A stretch of 60,973 nucleotides of DNA from Sphingobacteriia bacterium 24-36-13 (GTDB lineage Bacteria > Bacteroidota > Bacteroidia > Chitinophagales > Chitinophagaceae): positions 1 through 60,973 of the forward strand of contig NCHN01000018.1 of NCBI GenBank assembly GCA_002281875.1, written 5' to 3'. The notes under the pieces are model-generated. The model did no database searches, was not told the DNA's origin, and saw nothing but the letters and a program-made list of their open reading frames with translations. Of this stretch, positions 9,583 to 18,083 are shown in pieces. The translations under genes were made by a program, and so were the position numbers. Position 1 is the first letter of the stretch, and every line of letters starts with the position of its first letter.

Positions 9583-10011
9583 ATGCTATATAAAATATTA
9601 ACTGTTGCCGGGCTTGCCACTTTTGAAATTTATGCCGCTATTCCAGCCGGATTTGCATTTGGTATTTCTCCTTGGATTATTTTTTTTGCCACAGTTGTTG
9701 GTGGATTAGCCGGAGTATTTGTTGCTGCATTTTTGGGTAAACAGATTCAACAGTATGTCAGCAAATTCAGAAAGCCCAAAGTAAAAAAAGAAAATAAAAA
9801 TGCCTTTATTTTTAAAATTTGGGAAAAATACGGTGTAATAGGTTTAGGCTTTTTTGGCACACTAACTGTGGGCGCTCCTGTTAGTATTGGGGTTGGAACA
9901 GGATTAAATGTATCTATTCAAAAATTATTGATTTGGTGCTGTGCAGGTGTTATTACAAGATGTGCATTGTTTACTGTCTTGGGCCATTATGGTATGAAAC
10001 TAATTAATTAA
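9583..10011 (+). CDS. Small integral membrane protein, putative small multidrug export family
   Basis: A 142-residue hydrophobic protein with about four membrane helices: two at residues 1-52, a basic cytoplasmic loop (KFRKPKVKKENKN), then two more at about 88-140. The Gly-rich helices (GLGFFGTLTVGAPVS) and size resemble the small multidrug export family (COG2426), whose transport activity is itself poorly proven. It is followed by a HAD phosphatase 3 nt downstream. The assignment is a resemblance only; it could equally be an uncharacterised membrane scaffold. Confidence 0.55.
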   Translation: MLYKILTVAGLATFEIYAAIPAGFAFGISPWIIFFATVVGGLAGVFVAAFLGKQIQQYVSKFRKPKVKKENKNAFIFKIWEKYGVIGLGFFGTLTVGAPVSIGVGTGLNVSIQKLLIWCCAGVITRCALFTVLGHYGMKLIN

Positions 10012-10014
10012 TTA

Positions 10015-10635
10015 ATGATGAGTAAGCCAATTAAGAATATCATATTTGATTTAGGGGGTGTTTTTTTGAATATTGATTTTCAATTAACCAATAAGGCATT
10101 TATTGATTTAGGTGTAAATGGGTTTAATGAAATGTTTACGCAACATTTTTCTAATCCTTTATTTGAACTATTAGAAACCGGTAAAATAAACGAGGAAGAA
10201 TTTTATAAAGCATTTAGACAAGAATCAAAAACAACTTTAACCAATGCGCAAATAAAAACTGCATGGAATGCACTTTTATTAGACTTTCCAGCAGAAAGAA
10301 TTGATTGGCTCCAACAGATTTCAAAAAAATATCGAATATTCCTATTTTCCAACACCAATCAAATCCATTACGATTGTTTTATTGAAAAGTTCAAGAAGCA
10401 ATATCCAGGTGTAGACTTTGATCGTCTTTTTATAAAAGCCTATTATTCGCAAAATTTAGGGCTTCGCAAGCCCTATCCAGCATCTTTTCAGGCCATTTTA
10501 GATGAGCAAGAACTCGAAGCTAGAGAGACATTGTTTATAGATGACACCATTAAAAACGTGGAAGCTGCCCAAGCATTGGGTTTACAAACCATTCATTTAG
10601 CACATCCCTTGACGGTGTTAGATTTATCGCTTTAA
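10015..10635 (+). CDS. HAD-superfamily phosphatase (subfamily IA, YihX-like)
   Basis: A 206-residue soluble hydrolase. Motif I is FDLGGVFLN with the nucleophile Asp near residue 12, motif II is LFSNTN, the conserved Lys is in LRKPYPASF, and motif IV is FIDDTIKNVEAA. The pattern resembles the YihX/epoxide-hydrolase-N-like branch that dephosphorylates sugar phosphates or FMN; the substrate cannot be told. Two consecutive ATG codons (10015 and 10018) can serve as start. It follows the membrane protein by 3 nt, so the two are co-transcribed, and converges with the DUF4834 gene 4 nt away. Confidence 0.85.
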   Translation: MMSKPIKNIIFDLGGVFLNIDFQLTNKAFIDLGVNGFNEMFTQHFSNPLFELLETGKINEEEFYKAFRQESKTTLTNAQIKTAWNALLLDFPAERIDWLQQISKKYRIFLFSNTNQIHYDCFIEKFKKQYPGVDFDRLFIKAYYSQNLGLRKPYPASFQAILDEQELEARETLFIDDTIKNVEAAQALGLQTIHLAHPLTVLDLSL

Positions 10636-10639
10636 AGAA

Positions 10640-10879
10640 CTATTTGATTTCTTCAAAATCTAAGTAATCGTCCTTTTTTACTGCAGATGCAGTTGCTTCT
10701 TTTTGCTTAGGCTGTTCTTGTTGGCGCGCATATTCTTGTTGTTGAAAAGCTTGTTGTTGCTGCATTTCAGACATTTTTTGCTTGATTTGACTGGCTGTTT
10801 TGCTTACGGGGATGACCAATCCAAAAATGAAACGGTACAGCAAGTAAATGGCTAAGGCCCAAAGTAATACTTTAAACAT
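10640..10879 (-). CDS. DUF4834-like small membrane-anchored protein
   Basis: A 79-residue protein: one N-terminal membrane helix (about 3-25), then a polar, Gln-rich region (EMQQQQAFQQQEYARQQEQ) and an acidic end, YLDFEEIK. This layout is typical of DUF4834, a Bacteroidota family of unknown role. It is divergent from the rimP operon. A near-consensus -7 box TACTTTTA lies on the minus strand at 10894-10887, 8 nt before the ATG. Confidence 0.65.
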   Translation of the reverse strand: MFKVLLWALAIYLLYRFIFGLVIPVSKTASQIKQKMSEMQQQQAFQQQEYARQQEQPKQKEATASAVKKDDYLDFEEIK

Positions 10880-10951
10880 AAGAGCATAAAAGTAGGAATT
10901 AACCCATTATAGGGCTGTTAAAACCCTCCGAAATCGGAAGAACGGCAAAAA

Positions 10952-10984
10952 TTTGGATTTTAGGGTCTTATTCATGTATATTTG
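10952..10984 (+). promoter_or_regulatory. Consensus promoter of the rimP-nusA-infB operon
   Basis: TTTG (10952-10955), 21 nt, TATATTTG (10977-10984) followed by C: a perfect -7 box. The predicted transcription start is near 10988. The position shows that an in-frame ATG at 10982 cannot be the rimP start. Confidence 0.75.
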
Positions 10985-11003
10985 CATCAAGCTAAGAATC
11001 AAC

Positions 11004-11038
11004 AGAAGGGAACGACTATCGTTCCCTTCTCCTTTTTT
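11004..11038 (+). terminator. Terminator-like hairpin in the rimP leader (candidate attenuator)
   Basis: AGAAGGGAACG (11004-11014) and CGTTCCCTTCT (11020-11030) form a perfect 11-bp stem with a 5-nt loop, followed by CC and six T (11033-11038). It lies between the promoter and the rimP ATG at 11042, so it must be read through for the operon to be expressed. It has all the marks of an intrinsic terminator used as an attenuator. Confidence 0.7.
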
Positions 11039-11041
11039 ACC

Positions 11042-11512
11042 ATGGCAACAGACAACAATATTCAATTAATTGAACAGTTTTTACAAAATATGATGGCCGA
11101 AGAGCCCATGTATTTTCTAGTTTCTGTAAAAATTAAACCCACCAATAATATCAAGGTTTTTTTGGATGGGGATAATGGCTTACCTATTGAGAAATGCGTT
11201 TATTTCAACCGCAAACTCTATAAATTCCTTGAAGAAGCGGGTATATATCCAGAAGGAGAATTTTCTTTAGAAGTTTCCTCTCCTGGTATTGATGAGCCGC
11301 TCCAATTGATTAGGCAATACCAAAAAAATATTGGTAGAACCATACAAGTGGTTTTTACCGACGATACAATAAAAGAAGGGGTGCTAGAAACAGTTGCAGA
11401 AGCAGATATCATGATACAATGTACCACTGGTAAAGGCAAAAAAGCGGTAACTGAACAAGTACTTATTCCTTTTTCAAATATTAAATCAACAACTGTACAA
11501 ATTAAATTTTAG
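11042..11512 (+). CDS. rimP: Ribosome maturation factor RimP
   Basis: A 156-residue cytoplasmic protein that assists maturation of the 30S subunit. The N-terminal alpha/beta domain contains the family signature LEVSSPGIDEPL (about residues 75-90), and the C-terminal domain is an Sm-like beta barrel. The ATG at 11042 was chosen because the longer in-frame start at 10982 overlaps the promoter. First gene of the universally conserved rimP-nusA-infB operon, with 20 nt to nusA. Expression is probably controlled by the leader hairpin just upstream. Confidence 0.93.
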   Translation: MATDNNIQLIEQFLQNMMAEEPMYFLVSVKIKPTNNIKVFLDGDNGLPIEKCVYFNRKLYKFLEEAGIYPEGEFSLEVSSPGIDEPLQLIRQYQKNIGRTIQVVFTDDTIKEGVLETVAEADIMIQCTTGKGKKAVTEQVLIPFSNIKSTTVQIKF

Positions 11513-11532
11513 CAGAATAAAAAAACAGCGTT

Positions 11533-12783
11533 ATGGCCAGTATCAACTTAATTGAGGCGTTTCAGGAGTTTAAAGACGCAGAAAATATTGATCGTCCCAC
11601 GATGATGAAAGTGGTAGAAGATGTATTCAAAACCTTACTTCGCAAGAAATTTGGCGCAGACGATAATTTTGATGTTATCGTAAATGCTGAAAAAGGTGAC
11701 CTTGAAATTATCCGCCGCCGAATGATTGTAGAAGATGGGGAAGTGAATGATCCCTTGGCAGAAATTGCTTATTCTGAGGCTGCTAAAATTGAACCAGACT
11801 TTGAAGTAGGTGAAGAATTGTACGAAGAAGTAGACATACTCGATTTTGGTCGTAGGGCTATTTTAGCGGCTAAACAAACACTTGCAAGCCGTATCAGCGA
11901 TTTGAAAAAGAATGTGTTGGTAAAAAAATATGGCGATCGTGTTGGGGATATTATTAGTGCAGAAGTATACCAGGTTTGGAAAAAAGAGGTATTATTATTA
12001 GACGAGGAAGGCAATGAATTGATTTTACCTAAATCTGAACAAATTCCACAAGATTACTTTAAGAAAGGGGAAAATATTCGTGCCGTTGTTGCTCGTGTAG
12101 ATATGAAAAATAACACTCCTGTTATTATTCTATCTAGAACCAGCCCAATGTTCCTAGCTAAATTACTCGAGATTGAAGTTCCTGAAATTTTTGATGGATT
12201 AATTGCCATCAAGAAAATTGTTCGCGAACCAGGAGATCGTGCTAAAGTGGCAGTTGAGTCTTACGACGATCGTATTGATCCAGTAGGTGCTTGTGTGGGT
12301 ATGAAAGGAAGCCGTATTCATGGTATTGTTCGTGAATTGAAAAACGAAAACATAGACGTAATTAACTTTACCACCAATATTCAATTGTTAATTCAACGTT
12401 CATTAACTCCTGCTAAGATCAGCTATATGGACTTGGACAATGATAAAAAACAGGCCAATGTTTATTTAAAAGCCGATCAGGTTTCTTTGGCTATTGGCAG
12501 AAGAGGGGTAAATATTAAGTTAGCTTGTGAGTTAACCGGCTATGAAATTGATGTTTATCGCGAAGACGAAGAAATCACCGATGAATTTGATATTGACTTA
12601 GATGAATTTAGCGATGAAATTGAGACTTGGATTATTGATGAATTTAAAAAGATCGGTTGTGATACAGGTCGCAGTATTTTAAAGCTAACTGTGGATGAAT
12701 TAGAGCGTAGAACCGATTTAGAGCGTGAAACAATTGAAGAAGTTAGAAAAGTACTACAAGAAGAATTTGATAGAGAAGAATAA
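11533..12783 (+). CDS. nusA: Transcription termination/antitermination protein NusA
   Basis: A 416-residue RNA polymerase-associated factor. It has the N-terminal RNAP-binding domain (about 1-130, with MASINLIEAFQEFKDAE), the S1 domain (135-200, GDIISAEVYQV), and two KH domains (about 230-375, including DPVGACVGMKGSRIHGIVREL and AIGRRGVNIKLA). After KH2 there is one acidic helix-hairpin-helix-like segment (375-416) rather than the two acidic repeats of E. coli NusA. It sits between rimP and infB as in most bacteria. E. coli NusA modulates termination in its own operon leader; the rimP leader hairpin makes a similar loop possible here. Confidence 0.96.
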   Translation: MASINLIEAFQEFKDAENIDRPTMMKVVEDVFKTLLRKKFGADDNFDVIVNAEKGDLEIIRRRMIVEDGEVNDPLAEIAYSEAAKIEPDFEVGEELYEEVDILDFGRRAILAAKQTLASRISDLKKNVLVKKYGDRVGDIISAEVYQVWKKEVLLLDEEGNELILPKSEQIPQDYFKKGENIRAVVARVDMKNNTPVIILSRTSPMFLAKLLEIEVPEIFDGLIAIKKIVREPGDRAKVAVESYDDRIDPVGACVGMKGSRIHGIVRELKNENIDVINFTTNIQLLIQRSLTPAKISYMDLDNDKKQANVYLKADQVSLAIGRRGVNIKLACELTGYEIDVYREDEEITDEFDIDLDEFSDEIETWIIDEFKKIGCDTGRSILKLTVDELERRTDLERETIEEVRKVLQEEFDREE

Positions 12784-12812
12784 GCAGCCAATAACCACGT
12801 ATATTTGTCAAG

Positions 12813-12838
12813 TATGCGTGGCTTAGTTGTAACGCATA
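12813..12838 (+). repeat. Short inverted repeat in the nusA-infB gap
   Basis: TATGCGT (12813-12819) and ACGCATA (12832-12838) are a perfect 7-bp inverted repeat with a 12-nt loop, 20 nt before the infB ATG. A -7-like TATATTTG lies just upstream at 12800-12807 but without a -33 element at the right distance, so an internal promoter is only possible. Confidence 0.35.
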
Positions 12839-12858
12839 TTAGGACCCAAAAACAAAGA

Positions 12859-15800
12859 ATGTCAGAACTGAAATTACCGAGACTGTTAGCAGCCGCCAAA
12901 GAATTTAACGTTGGTCAGGATACCCTGATCGAATTCTTGGTGAAGAAAGGATTTAACAGAGATGACCTGAAGCCAACTGCAAAGCTTCAGGAAGACCATT
13001 ACCGTGCCCTTCAGGCAGAGTTCCAAGGCGACAAAGTTGCGAAGAACAAAGCCGATCAAGTAGAAATACCAAAAGGTAGCCAGAGTGAAGCCAAGAAGAA
13101 GAAAGACGAAGAGGAAATCACTTTTAGAAAAGAAGAGAAGAAACCTGCTGAGCCTGTTGCCGAGAAAAAACCTGTGGTAGAAGTAGAAGCACCTGTTGCT
13201 GCAACTCCTACTGTTGTTGAAACTGCACCAAAAGAGGAGCCAGCTCCAGTTGTAATTGTTGAACCCGTTGAAGACCCTGTTAAAGCAGCTGCTCCAGTTC
13301 AAGAACCAATTGTTGAAGCAACACCGGTACCTCCAGTTATAGTGGCCGCTCCTGAACAAGTTGCAGCGCCCGAAGTAATGAAAACTGAAGTGGCTCCAAT
13401 TGAAGGACCTAAAGTGATTCATAAAATTGATCTTTCCGCCATTGATTCTTCTACCCGTCCTAAAAAGACGGCTAAAAAAGCAGAGCCAATTCCAGAAAAG
13501 AAAGCAGATGCTCCAAAGCCTGCTGCCAAGAATACTTCCAACCCAGTTGCTGCAAAACCAGCACCAGTAGTACCTGCGGCAGTTGTTGCTCCAGTAGCCC
13601 CTCCTCCACCTCCAGTGGTTGATGCTCCACCAACAATAGAGAATATTCGTGCTGAAAAATTAGAAGGGCCAAAGATTTTAGGTAAAATTGAATTGCCTGT
13701 AAATAGCGATACTCGTCCTAAGCCAATGGGTAGAGACGAGAAGCGGAAACGCAAGCGTATTCCGGTTGATAAAAAGGGGGAACCCAATAATGCCCCTGCT
13801 CCAAAAGATGCAGAAGGTAGACCATTAACTGGTCCTAATCGTCCCATTGTTCCTGCAAGAAATAACAACCCCAATGCTGGAAGTGGCGGCGGTGGTGGAT
13901 TTAATAGAGGCGGTGGTGGCCAAGGTGGTTTTAACCGCGGTGGTCAAGGTGGAAATAGAGGCAGAAATGATCGCAACGCACCAAGGGTTGAAGATAAGGA
14001 GATTGATCAAAAAGCCATTCAAGAGAAAATCCGTGAAACCCAAGCTAAGCTTGCTGGAACGGGCGGTAGAGGCAAGAGCCTGAAAGCCAAATATAGAAGA
14101 GCTAAGAGAGACGAAGCTGCTGATGCACAGGGCGATGACATGATGGAAGACAACAAATTGCAGGTTACAGAATTTGTAACAGTAAGTGAGTTGGCTAATT
14201 TGATGGATGTAAGCTTTGCAGATGTAATTGGCAAGTGTATGAATTTGGGAATCATGGTTTCAATTAATCAGCGATTAGACGCTGAGGTAATTGAATTGGT
14301 TGCCAGTGAATTTGGTTTTGAAGTTGAGTTTATTGGTTTAGAAGATGCGGACGATTTGGATATGGATGATGAGGAGGATGATGAAGAAGAAAAATCAGAG
14401 AGACCTCCAATCGTTACGATCATGGGGCACGTTGACCATGGTAAAACTTCTTTACTAGATTATATTAGAAATGCAAACGTTGTTGCGGGTGAAGCCGGTG
14501 GTATTACCCAGCATATAGGTGCTTATGAAGTTACTTTGCCGAACGGTAAAGCCATAACATTCTTAGATACACCTGGTCACGAAGCCTTTACTGCGATGCG
14601 TGCACGTGGTGCTAAAGTAACGGATATATCTATCATTGTAGTTGCTGCAGATGATGCGGTGATGCCTCAAACAAGAGAGGCAATCAGTCACTCTCAAGCG
14701 GCATCTGTTCCAATGATTTTTGCGGTAAACAAGATTGATAAAGACGGCGCAAATCCTCAAAAGATTTACGAACAATTGTCTCAAATGAATATTTTAGTAG
14801 AAGCTTGGGGTGGTAAATTCCAGAACCAAGAATTATCTGCTAAACAAGGCTTGAATGTTGATTTACTTTTAGAAAAAGTATTATTAGAAGCAGAGTTATT
14901 AGACCTAAAAGCAAATCCGAATAGAGAAGCAACCGGTACCATTATTGAAGCTTCTTTGGATAAGGGTAGAGGTTATGTAGCTACCATCTTAGTGCAAAAT
15001 GGTACACTTCGTCAAGGTGACTTGATTGTATCTGGCCAGCATTACGGAAGAGTGAAAGCCATGTTTAACGAACGTAATCAGCGCATTGAAGTTGCTCCTC
15101 CATCTACTCCTGTAGTTATTCTTGGATTAAATGGTGCTCCTCAAGCAGGTGAGAAATTCAAAGTATTTGAAGATGAAGCAGAAGCAAAAGAAGTAGCTAC
15201 TAAGCGTGCTCAAATTTCTAGAGAGCAAGGATTACGCGCTCGTAAGCATATTACCTTAGATGAGATTGGTCGTCGTTTGGCATTGGGTAACTTTAAAGAA
15301 TTAAATATCATCATCAAAGGTGATGTGGATGGTTCTGTAGAAGCCTTAAGTGACTCTTTACAAAAACTAAGCACGGCTGAAATTGCGGTAAGAGTAGTAT
15401 TGAAAGGAGTTGGTCAAATCTCTGAAAGTGATGTATTGTTGGCAACAGCTTCTGATGCCATCATCATTGGATTTAACGTTCGTCCTTCTATGCAGGCTAA
15501 TAAATTAGCTGATACAGAGGGTGTTCAGATTAAGTTGTACTCTATTATCTACCAAGCAATTGATGAAATCAAGAGCGCGATGGAAGGTATGTTGGAGCCG
15601 AAGATTCAAGAGAAGATTACTGCAAACGTAGAAGTTAGAGAAGTTTATAAGTTTGATAAAGCCACTGTTGCTGGATGTTTTGTATTGGAAGGAAAAATTG
15701 CCAGAAATAGTAAAATCAGAATTATCCGTGATGGTATTGTGGAATATCCGAAAGGAGAAGGCCAAGCGGCTGAATTGGGTAGTTTGAAACGCTTTAAAGA

Positions 15801-15921
15801 TGATGTTAAAGATGTATCTACTAATATGGAGTGCGGATTGACCATCAAAAACTTCAATGACCTCAAAGTTGGGGATATTGTAGAAGCATTTGAAGAAGAA
15901 GAAGTAAAGCGTACTTTATAG
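12859..15921 (+). CDS. infB: Translation initiation factor IF-2
   Basis: A 1020-residue GTPase that delivers initiator tRNA to the 30S subunit. The start is the ATG at 12859 ([19 protein letters not shown], the usual IF-2 N-terminal helix domain). An upstream TTG at 12805 falls in the leader inverted repeat region. Residues about 60-330 are a Pro/Ala/Val/Glu/Lys-rich linker, then a basic patch and a Gly/Arg-rich tract (about 335-375). A second IF2_N domain follows near 430-490, then the G domain with GHVDHGKTS (from about 523), DTPGHEAF and NKID, and the C-terminal IF-2 domains. The Gly/Arg tract is unusual outside this phylum. Confidence 0.97.
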   Translation: MSELKLPRLLAAAKEFNVGQDTLIEFLVKKGFNRDDLKPTAKLQEDHYRALQAEFQGDKVAKNKADQVEIPKGSQSEAKKKKDEEEITFRKEEKKPAEPVAEKKPVVEVEAPVAATPTVVETAPKEEPAPVVIVEPVEDPVKAAAPVQEPIVEATPVPPVIVAAPEQVAAPEVMKTEVAPIEGPKVIHKIDLSAIDSSTRPKKTAKKAEPIPEKKADAPKPAAKNTSNPVAAKPAPVVPAAVVAPVAPPPPPVVDAPPTIENIRAEKLEGPKILGKIELPVNSDTRPKPMGRDEKRKRKRIPVDKKGEPNNAPAPKDAEGRPLTGPNRPIVPARNNNPNAGSGGGGGFNRGGGGQGGFNRGGQGGNRGRNDRNAPRVEDKEIDQKAIQEKIRETQAKLAGTGGRGKSLKAKYRRAKRDEAADAQGDDMMEDNKLQVTEFVTVSELANLMDVSFADVIGKCMNLGIMVSINQRLDAEVIELVASEFGFEVEFIGLEDADDLDMDDEEDDEEEKSERPPIVTIMGHVDHGKTSLLDYIRNANVVAGEAGGITQHIGAYEVTLPNGKAITFLDTPGHEAFTAMRARGAKVTDISIIVVAADDAVMPQTREAISHSQAASVPMIFAVNKIDKDGANPQKIYEQLSQMNILVEAWGGKFQNQELSAKQGLNVDLLLEKVLLEAELLDLKANPNREATGTIIEASLDKGRGYVATILVQNGTLRQGDLIVSGQHYGRVKAMFNERNQRIEVAPPSTPVVILGLNGAPQAGEKFKVFEDEAEAKEVATKRAQISREQGLRARKHITLDEIGRRLALGNFKELNIIIKGDVDGSVEALSDSLQKLSTAEIAVRVVLKGVGQISESDVLLATASDAIIIGFNVRPSMQANKLADTEGVQIKLYSIIYQAIDEIKSAMEGMLEPKIQEKITANVEVREVYKFDKATVAGCFVLEGKIARNSKIRIIRDGIVEYPKGEGQAAELGSLKRFKDDVKDVSTNMECGLTIKNFNDLKVGDIVEAFEEEEVKRTL

Positions 15922-15937
15922 TAAATTGACCTTAATA

Positions 15938-15970
15938 AAGCCTCAAACCTAGTGTTTGGGGCTTTTATAT
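15938..15970 (+). terminator. Intrinsic terminator of the rimP-nusA-infB operon
   Basis: AAGCCTCAAAC (15938-15948) pairs with GTTTGGGGCTT (15954-15964) with one G-U pair and a 5-nt loop, followed by a T-rich tail. It lies 16 nt after the infB stop codon. Confidence 0.8.
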
Positions 15971-16015
15971 TTTGTTAAAAGCATTGCAGAGCGTGAAAAA
16001 CCGCTTTGGTTTGAT

Positions 16016-16023
16016 TATTTTTG
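16016..16023 (+). promoter_or_regulatory. Possible -7 box of the SurA-like gene
   Basis: TATTTTTG matches TAnnTTTG and ends 14 nt before the ATG at 16038. No -33 TTG is seen at a standard distance, so the call is weak. Confidence 0.4.
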
Positions 16024-16037
16024 ATACTATGCAAGGG

Positions 16038-17432
16038 ATGAAAAAACTGTTCGTGTTTGCCGCTGTTCTGTTTACTTTTCTTAGTAACACAGTAGAAGCT
16101 CAATCTAAAAAAGTGATCGCAGATAAAATTGTTGGTCAAGTTGGAGATAAAATTATTCTTCGTTCTGAAATCATTAATACCATTGCTGATGCCAAGCGTC
16201 AAACGCAAGGCCAAGAAAATGTGGTGTTGCCCAATGAGTGTCAGGTTTTAGAAAGTCAATTAATTCGTAAGGCTTTATTGTTACAAGCACAAAAGGATTC
16301 CTTGAATGTAGAAGATGATGAAATTGAAGCAGAATTAGACAATCGTATTAGACAAACCATTCAACAATACGGATCAAAAGATATTCTAGAAGAGATTGCT
16401 GGTAAAACCGTTTACCAATTAAAAGATGATTTTAGAGAAGCTTTTCGTGAGCAAAAATTAGCTGATCAAATGCAACGTAAGATTGTTGACAATATCAAAA
16501 TCACTCCAACTGAAGTGAAATTATATTACAGCAAAACTCCGCAAGACAGTTTGCCTTTTTATGAAAGTGAAATTGAAGTAAGCCAAATTGTAATGATTCC
16601 GAAAGCGAATAAAGACGTAGAGGAATATGTTGCAAAGCAATTATACGATTATAAAAAACAGGCTGAAACCCAAGGTCCAAAGAAGTTTGAGCAATTAGCA
16701 AAAAATTACTCTGAAGATCCAGCTGTTAAAGAAAATGGTGGTCAGTACACATTGAATCGAAATGATAAATTTTGGGATCCAGCTTTTTTAGCAGGCGCTT
16801 TTAGATTAAAAGAAGGACAAATTTCTCCTGTAATCAAATCTAAGTTTGGATTGCATATTATCATGATGATCAGTCGTTCTGGGGATGAAGCTATAGTAAG
16901 GCATATACTCAGAATTCCTCCAATCACCGAAGATGAAATTAAAGAAACCACCGATAAATTAGATTCTCTTAGAAATCAAATTAAGGCTGGTAAAATTAGT
17001 TTTGCTGAAGCAGTTAATAAATATTCTGATGATGATAATAGTAAGTTTAGCGCTGGCTCTTTAGTAGGTAGAGACGGGTCTACTTTTATTTCTTTAGACA
17101 TGTTAGATAAAGACATGATTAAACCTATTAGTGATATGAAGCCAGGTGATATTTCTTCACCTCAAATTTATCAAGATGAAAGAGGTAGAAAAGTGGCACG
17201 ATTGATTTACTATAAATCTAAAAAAGATCCACATCGTGAAAATTTGAAAGACGACTATAACAGAGTTGCTCAACGTGCATTGGAAGAAAAAAAGACCACA
17301 ACATTAGAAAAGTGGTTTAAAGAGCATATTCCTACGTATTATATTTTGATTGATAACGAATTCACTAAATGTACGGAACTGGCACAATGGAAGCAAGCTG
17401 CTATGAGTGCTGCAGAGGGAAGAAAGCAATAG
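16038..17432 (+). CDS. SurA-like periplasmic peptidylprolyl isomerase/chaperone
   Basis: A 464-residue exported folding factor for outer membrane proteins. A signal peptide ending about AQS (MKKLFVFAAVLFTFLSNTVEA) supports the ATG at 16038 rather than a TTG at 15972. An N-terminal SurA-type helical domain (about 30-170, beginning ADKIVGQVGDKIILRSEI) is followed by two parvulin (rotamase) domains at about 175-280 (with LAKNYSEDP and FGLHIIMM) and 285-385. The first parvulin domain is the better conserved. The family is clear; orthology to E. coli surA is likely but not proven. It is flanked by terminators on both sides and is probably monocistronic. Confidence 0.88.
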   Translation: MKKLFVFAAVLFTFLSNTVEAQSKKVIADKIVGQVGDKIILRSEIINTIADAKRQTQGQENVVLPNECQVLESQLIRKALLLQAQKDSLNVEDDEIEAELDNRIRQTIQQYGSKDILEEIAGKTVYQLKDDFREAFREQKLADQMQRKIVDNIKITPTEVKLYYSKTPQDSLPFYESEIEVSQIVMIPKANKDVEEYVAKQLYDYKKQAETQGPKKFEQLAKNYSEDPAVKENGGQYTLNRNDKFWDPAFLAGAFRLKEGQISPVIKSKFGLHIIMMISRSGDEAIVRHILRIPPITEDEIKETTDKLDSLRNQIKAGKISFAEAVNKYSDDDNSKFSAGSLVGRDGSTFISLDMLDKDMIKPISDMKPGDISSPQIYQDERGRKVARLIYYKSKKDPHRENLKDDYNRVAQRALEEKKTTTLEKWFKEHIPTYYILIDNEFTKCTELAQWKQAAMSAAEGRKQ

Positions 17433-17476
17433 TTGGAGGGTAAAAAGCAGTAATTTCATAAAACATTGATAATCAG

Positions 17477-17515
17477 CCATTAAGAAAAGCAGATGCTGAT
17501 CTTAATGGTTTTTTT
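17477..17515 (+). terminator. Intrinsic terminator of the SurA-like gene
   Basis: CCATTAAG (17477-17484) and CTTAATGG (17501-17508) form a perfect 8-bp stem, with an inner AGCA/TGCT pairing, followed by seven T (17509-17515). Confidence 0.8.
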
Positions 17516-17544
17516 ATGCCAATTTTAAAAGCAGGAAAAATATA

Positions 17545-17577
17545 TTTGGAAAATACATGTACATACATGTATATTTG
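17545..17577 (+). promoter_or_regulatory. marR promoter with embedded palindromic operator
   Basis: TTTG (17545-17548), 21 nt, TATATTTG (17570-17577) is a consensus promoter. Between the two boxes lies a perfect inverted repeat, ATACATGT-ACAT-ACATGTAT (17553-17572), which overlaps the first bases of the -7 box. A repressor bound here would block RNA polymerase. This is the typical place and symmetry for MarR autorepression. Confidence 0.75.
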
Positions 17578-17581
17578 CATT

Positions 17582-18040
17582 GTGAAATTAGAACAAGCCA
17601 TACAAAGCACTAAATTCAAAAACGAAATGCATAAAGCAAGTTTGAATATTTTGTATACTGCTTGGTGGTTGAAGACACAAATGAGTAAGGTTTTAAAAGA
17701 GTTTGGGTTAACGCACGAGCAATACAATGTGTTGAGAATTTTAAAAGGGAAGTATCCTGAGCAGCTGTGTGTAAAGGATATCAGCTGTAGGATGATTGAA
17801 AAAAGTTCAAATGTTCCAAGAATTATTGATCGTTTGGTTATTAAGAAGTTGGTTAAAAGAGCCGATTCCCCTACAGACAAAAGAGAAACGGTAACTACTT
17901 TAACTCAAGCGGGATTAGCAGTTCTTGCTGCTTCTACAGAAAGCATCAATCAGTTGATGGATGAAATGGTTAAAATGGAAAACAAGGAGGCGGAGCAATT
18001 AAATGTATTGCTGGAACGCTTAAGGGGAACGGAAGTATAA
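17582..18040 (+). CDS. MarR-family transcriptional regulator
   Basis: A 152-residue winged-helix repressor. The GTG at 17582 (reading VKLEQAIQSTKFKN) was chosen: this N-terminus matches Bacteroidota MarR proteins, whereas longer in-frame starts lie inside the promoter. The recognition region is around SCRMIEKSSNVPRIIDRL and the wing around DSPTDKRETVTTLT. The predicted transcript starts about 1 nt before the GTG, so translation may be leaderless. It heads a run of same-strand genes (two pirins, YceI, FMN reductase), which suggests it senses quinones, electrophiles or oxidants and represses both itself and the pirin genes. Confidence 0.88.
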   Translation: MKLEQAIQSTKFKNEMHKASLNILYTAWWLKTQMSKVLKEFGLTHEQYNVLRILKGKYPEQLCVKDISCRMIEKSSNVPRIIDRLVIKKLVKRADSPTDKRETVTTLTQAGLAVLAASTESINQLMDEMVKMENKEAEQLNVLLERLRGTEV

Positions 18041-18058
18041 TTTTTTTAGAAAAATAGA

Positions 18059-18068
18059 TGTATATACA
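18059..18068 (+). promoter_or_regulatory. Possible second MarR operator before the pirin genes
   Basis: TGTATATACA is a perfect 10-bp palindrome in the 43-nt gap before the first pirin. It shares the 8-mer ATGTATAT with the operator region in the marR promoter. Confidence 0.4.
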
Positions 18069-18083
18069 CTTAAATAAATAATC

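Noticed and set aside
10982-11041. Upstream in-frame ATG extending rimP by 20 codons
   Set aside because: The ATG-like start lies within the consensus -7 box and the extension crosses the leader hairpin.
12886-13874. Two long minus-strand ORFs opposite infB (178 and 151 codons) plus further overlapping ones
   Set aside because: They mirror the low-complexity Pro/Ala/Lys and Gly-rich linker of IF-2; the translations are compositionally biased and show no domain.
17470-17500. Alternative pairing ATCAGC/GCTGAT competing with the SurA-gene terminator
   Set aside because: A mutually exclusive 6-bp helix is short and no regulatory context supports a switch.
17516-17581. N-terminal extension of the MarR protein to an ATG at 17516
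   Set aside because: The extension covers terminator, promoter and operator sequence; the GTG at 17582 matches the family N-terminus.
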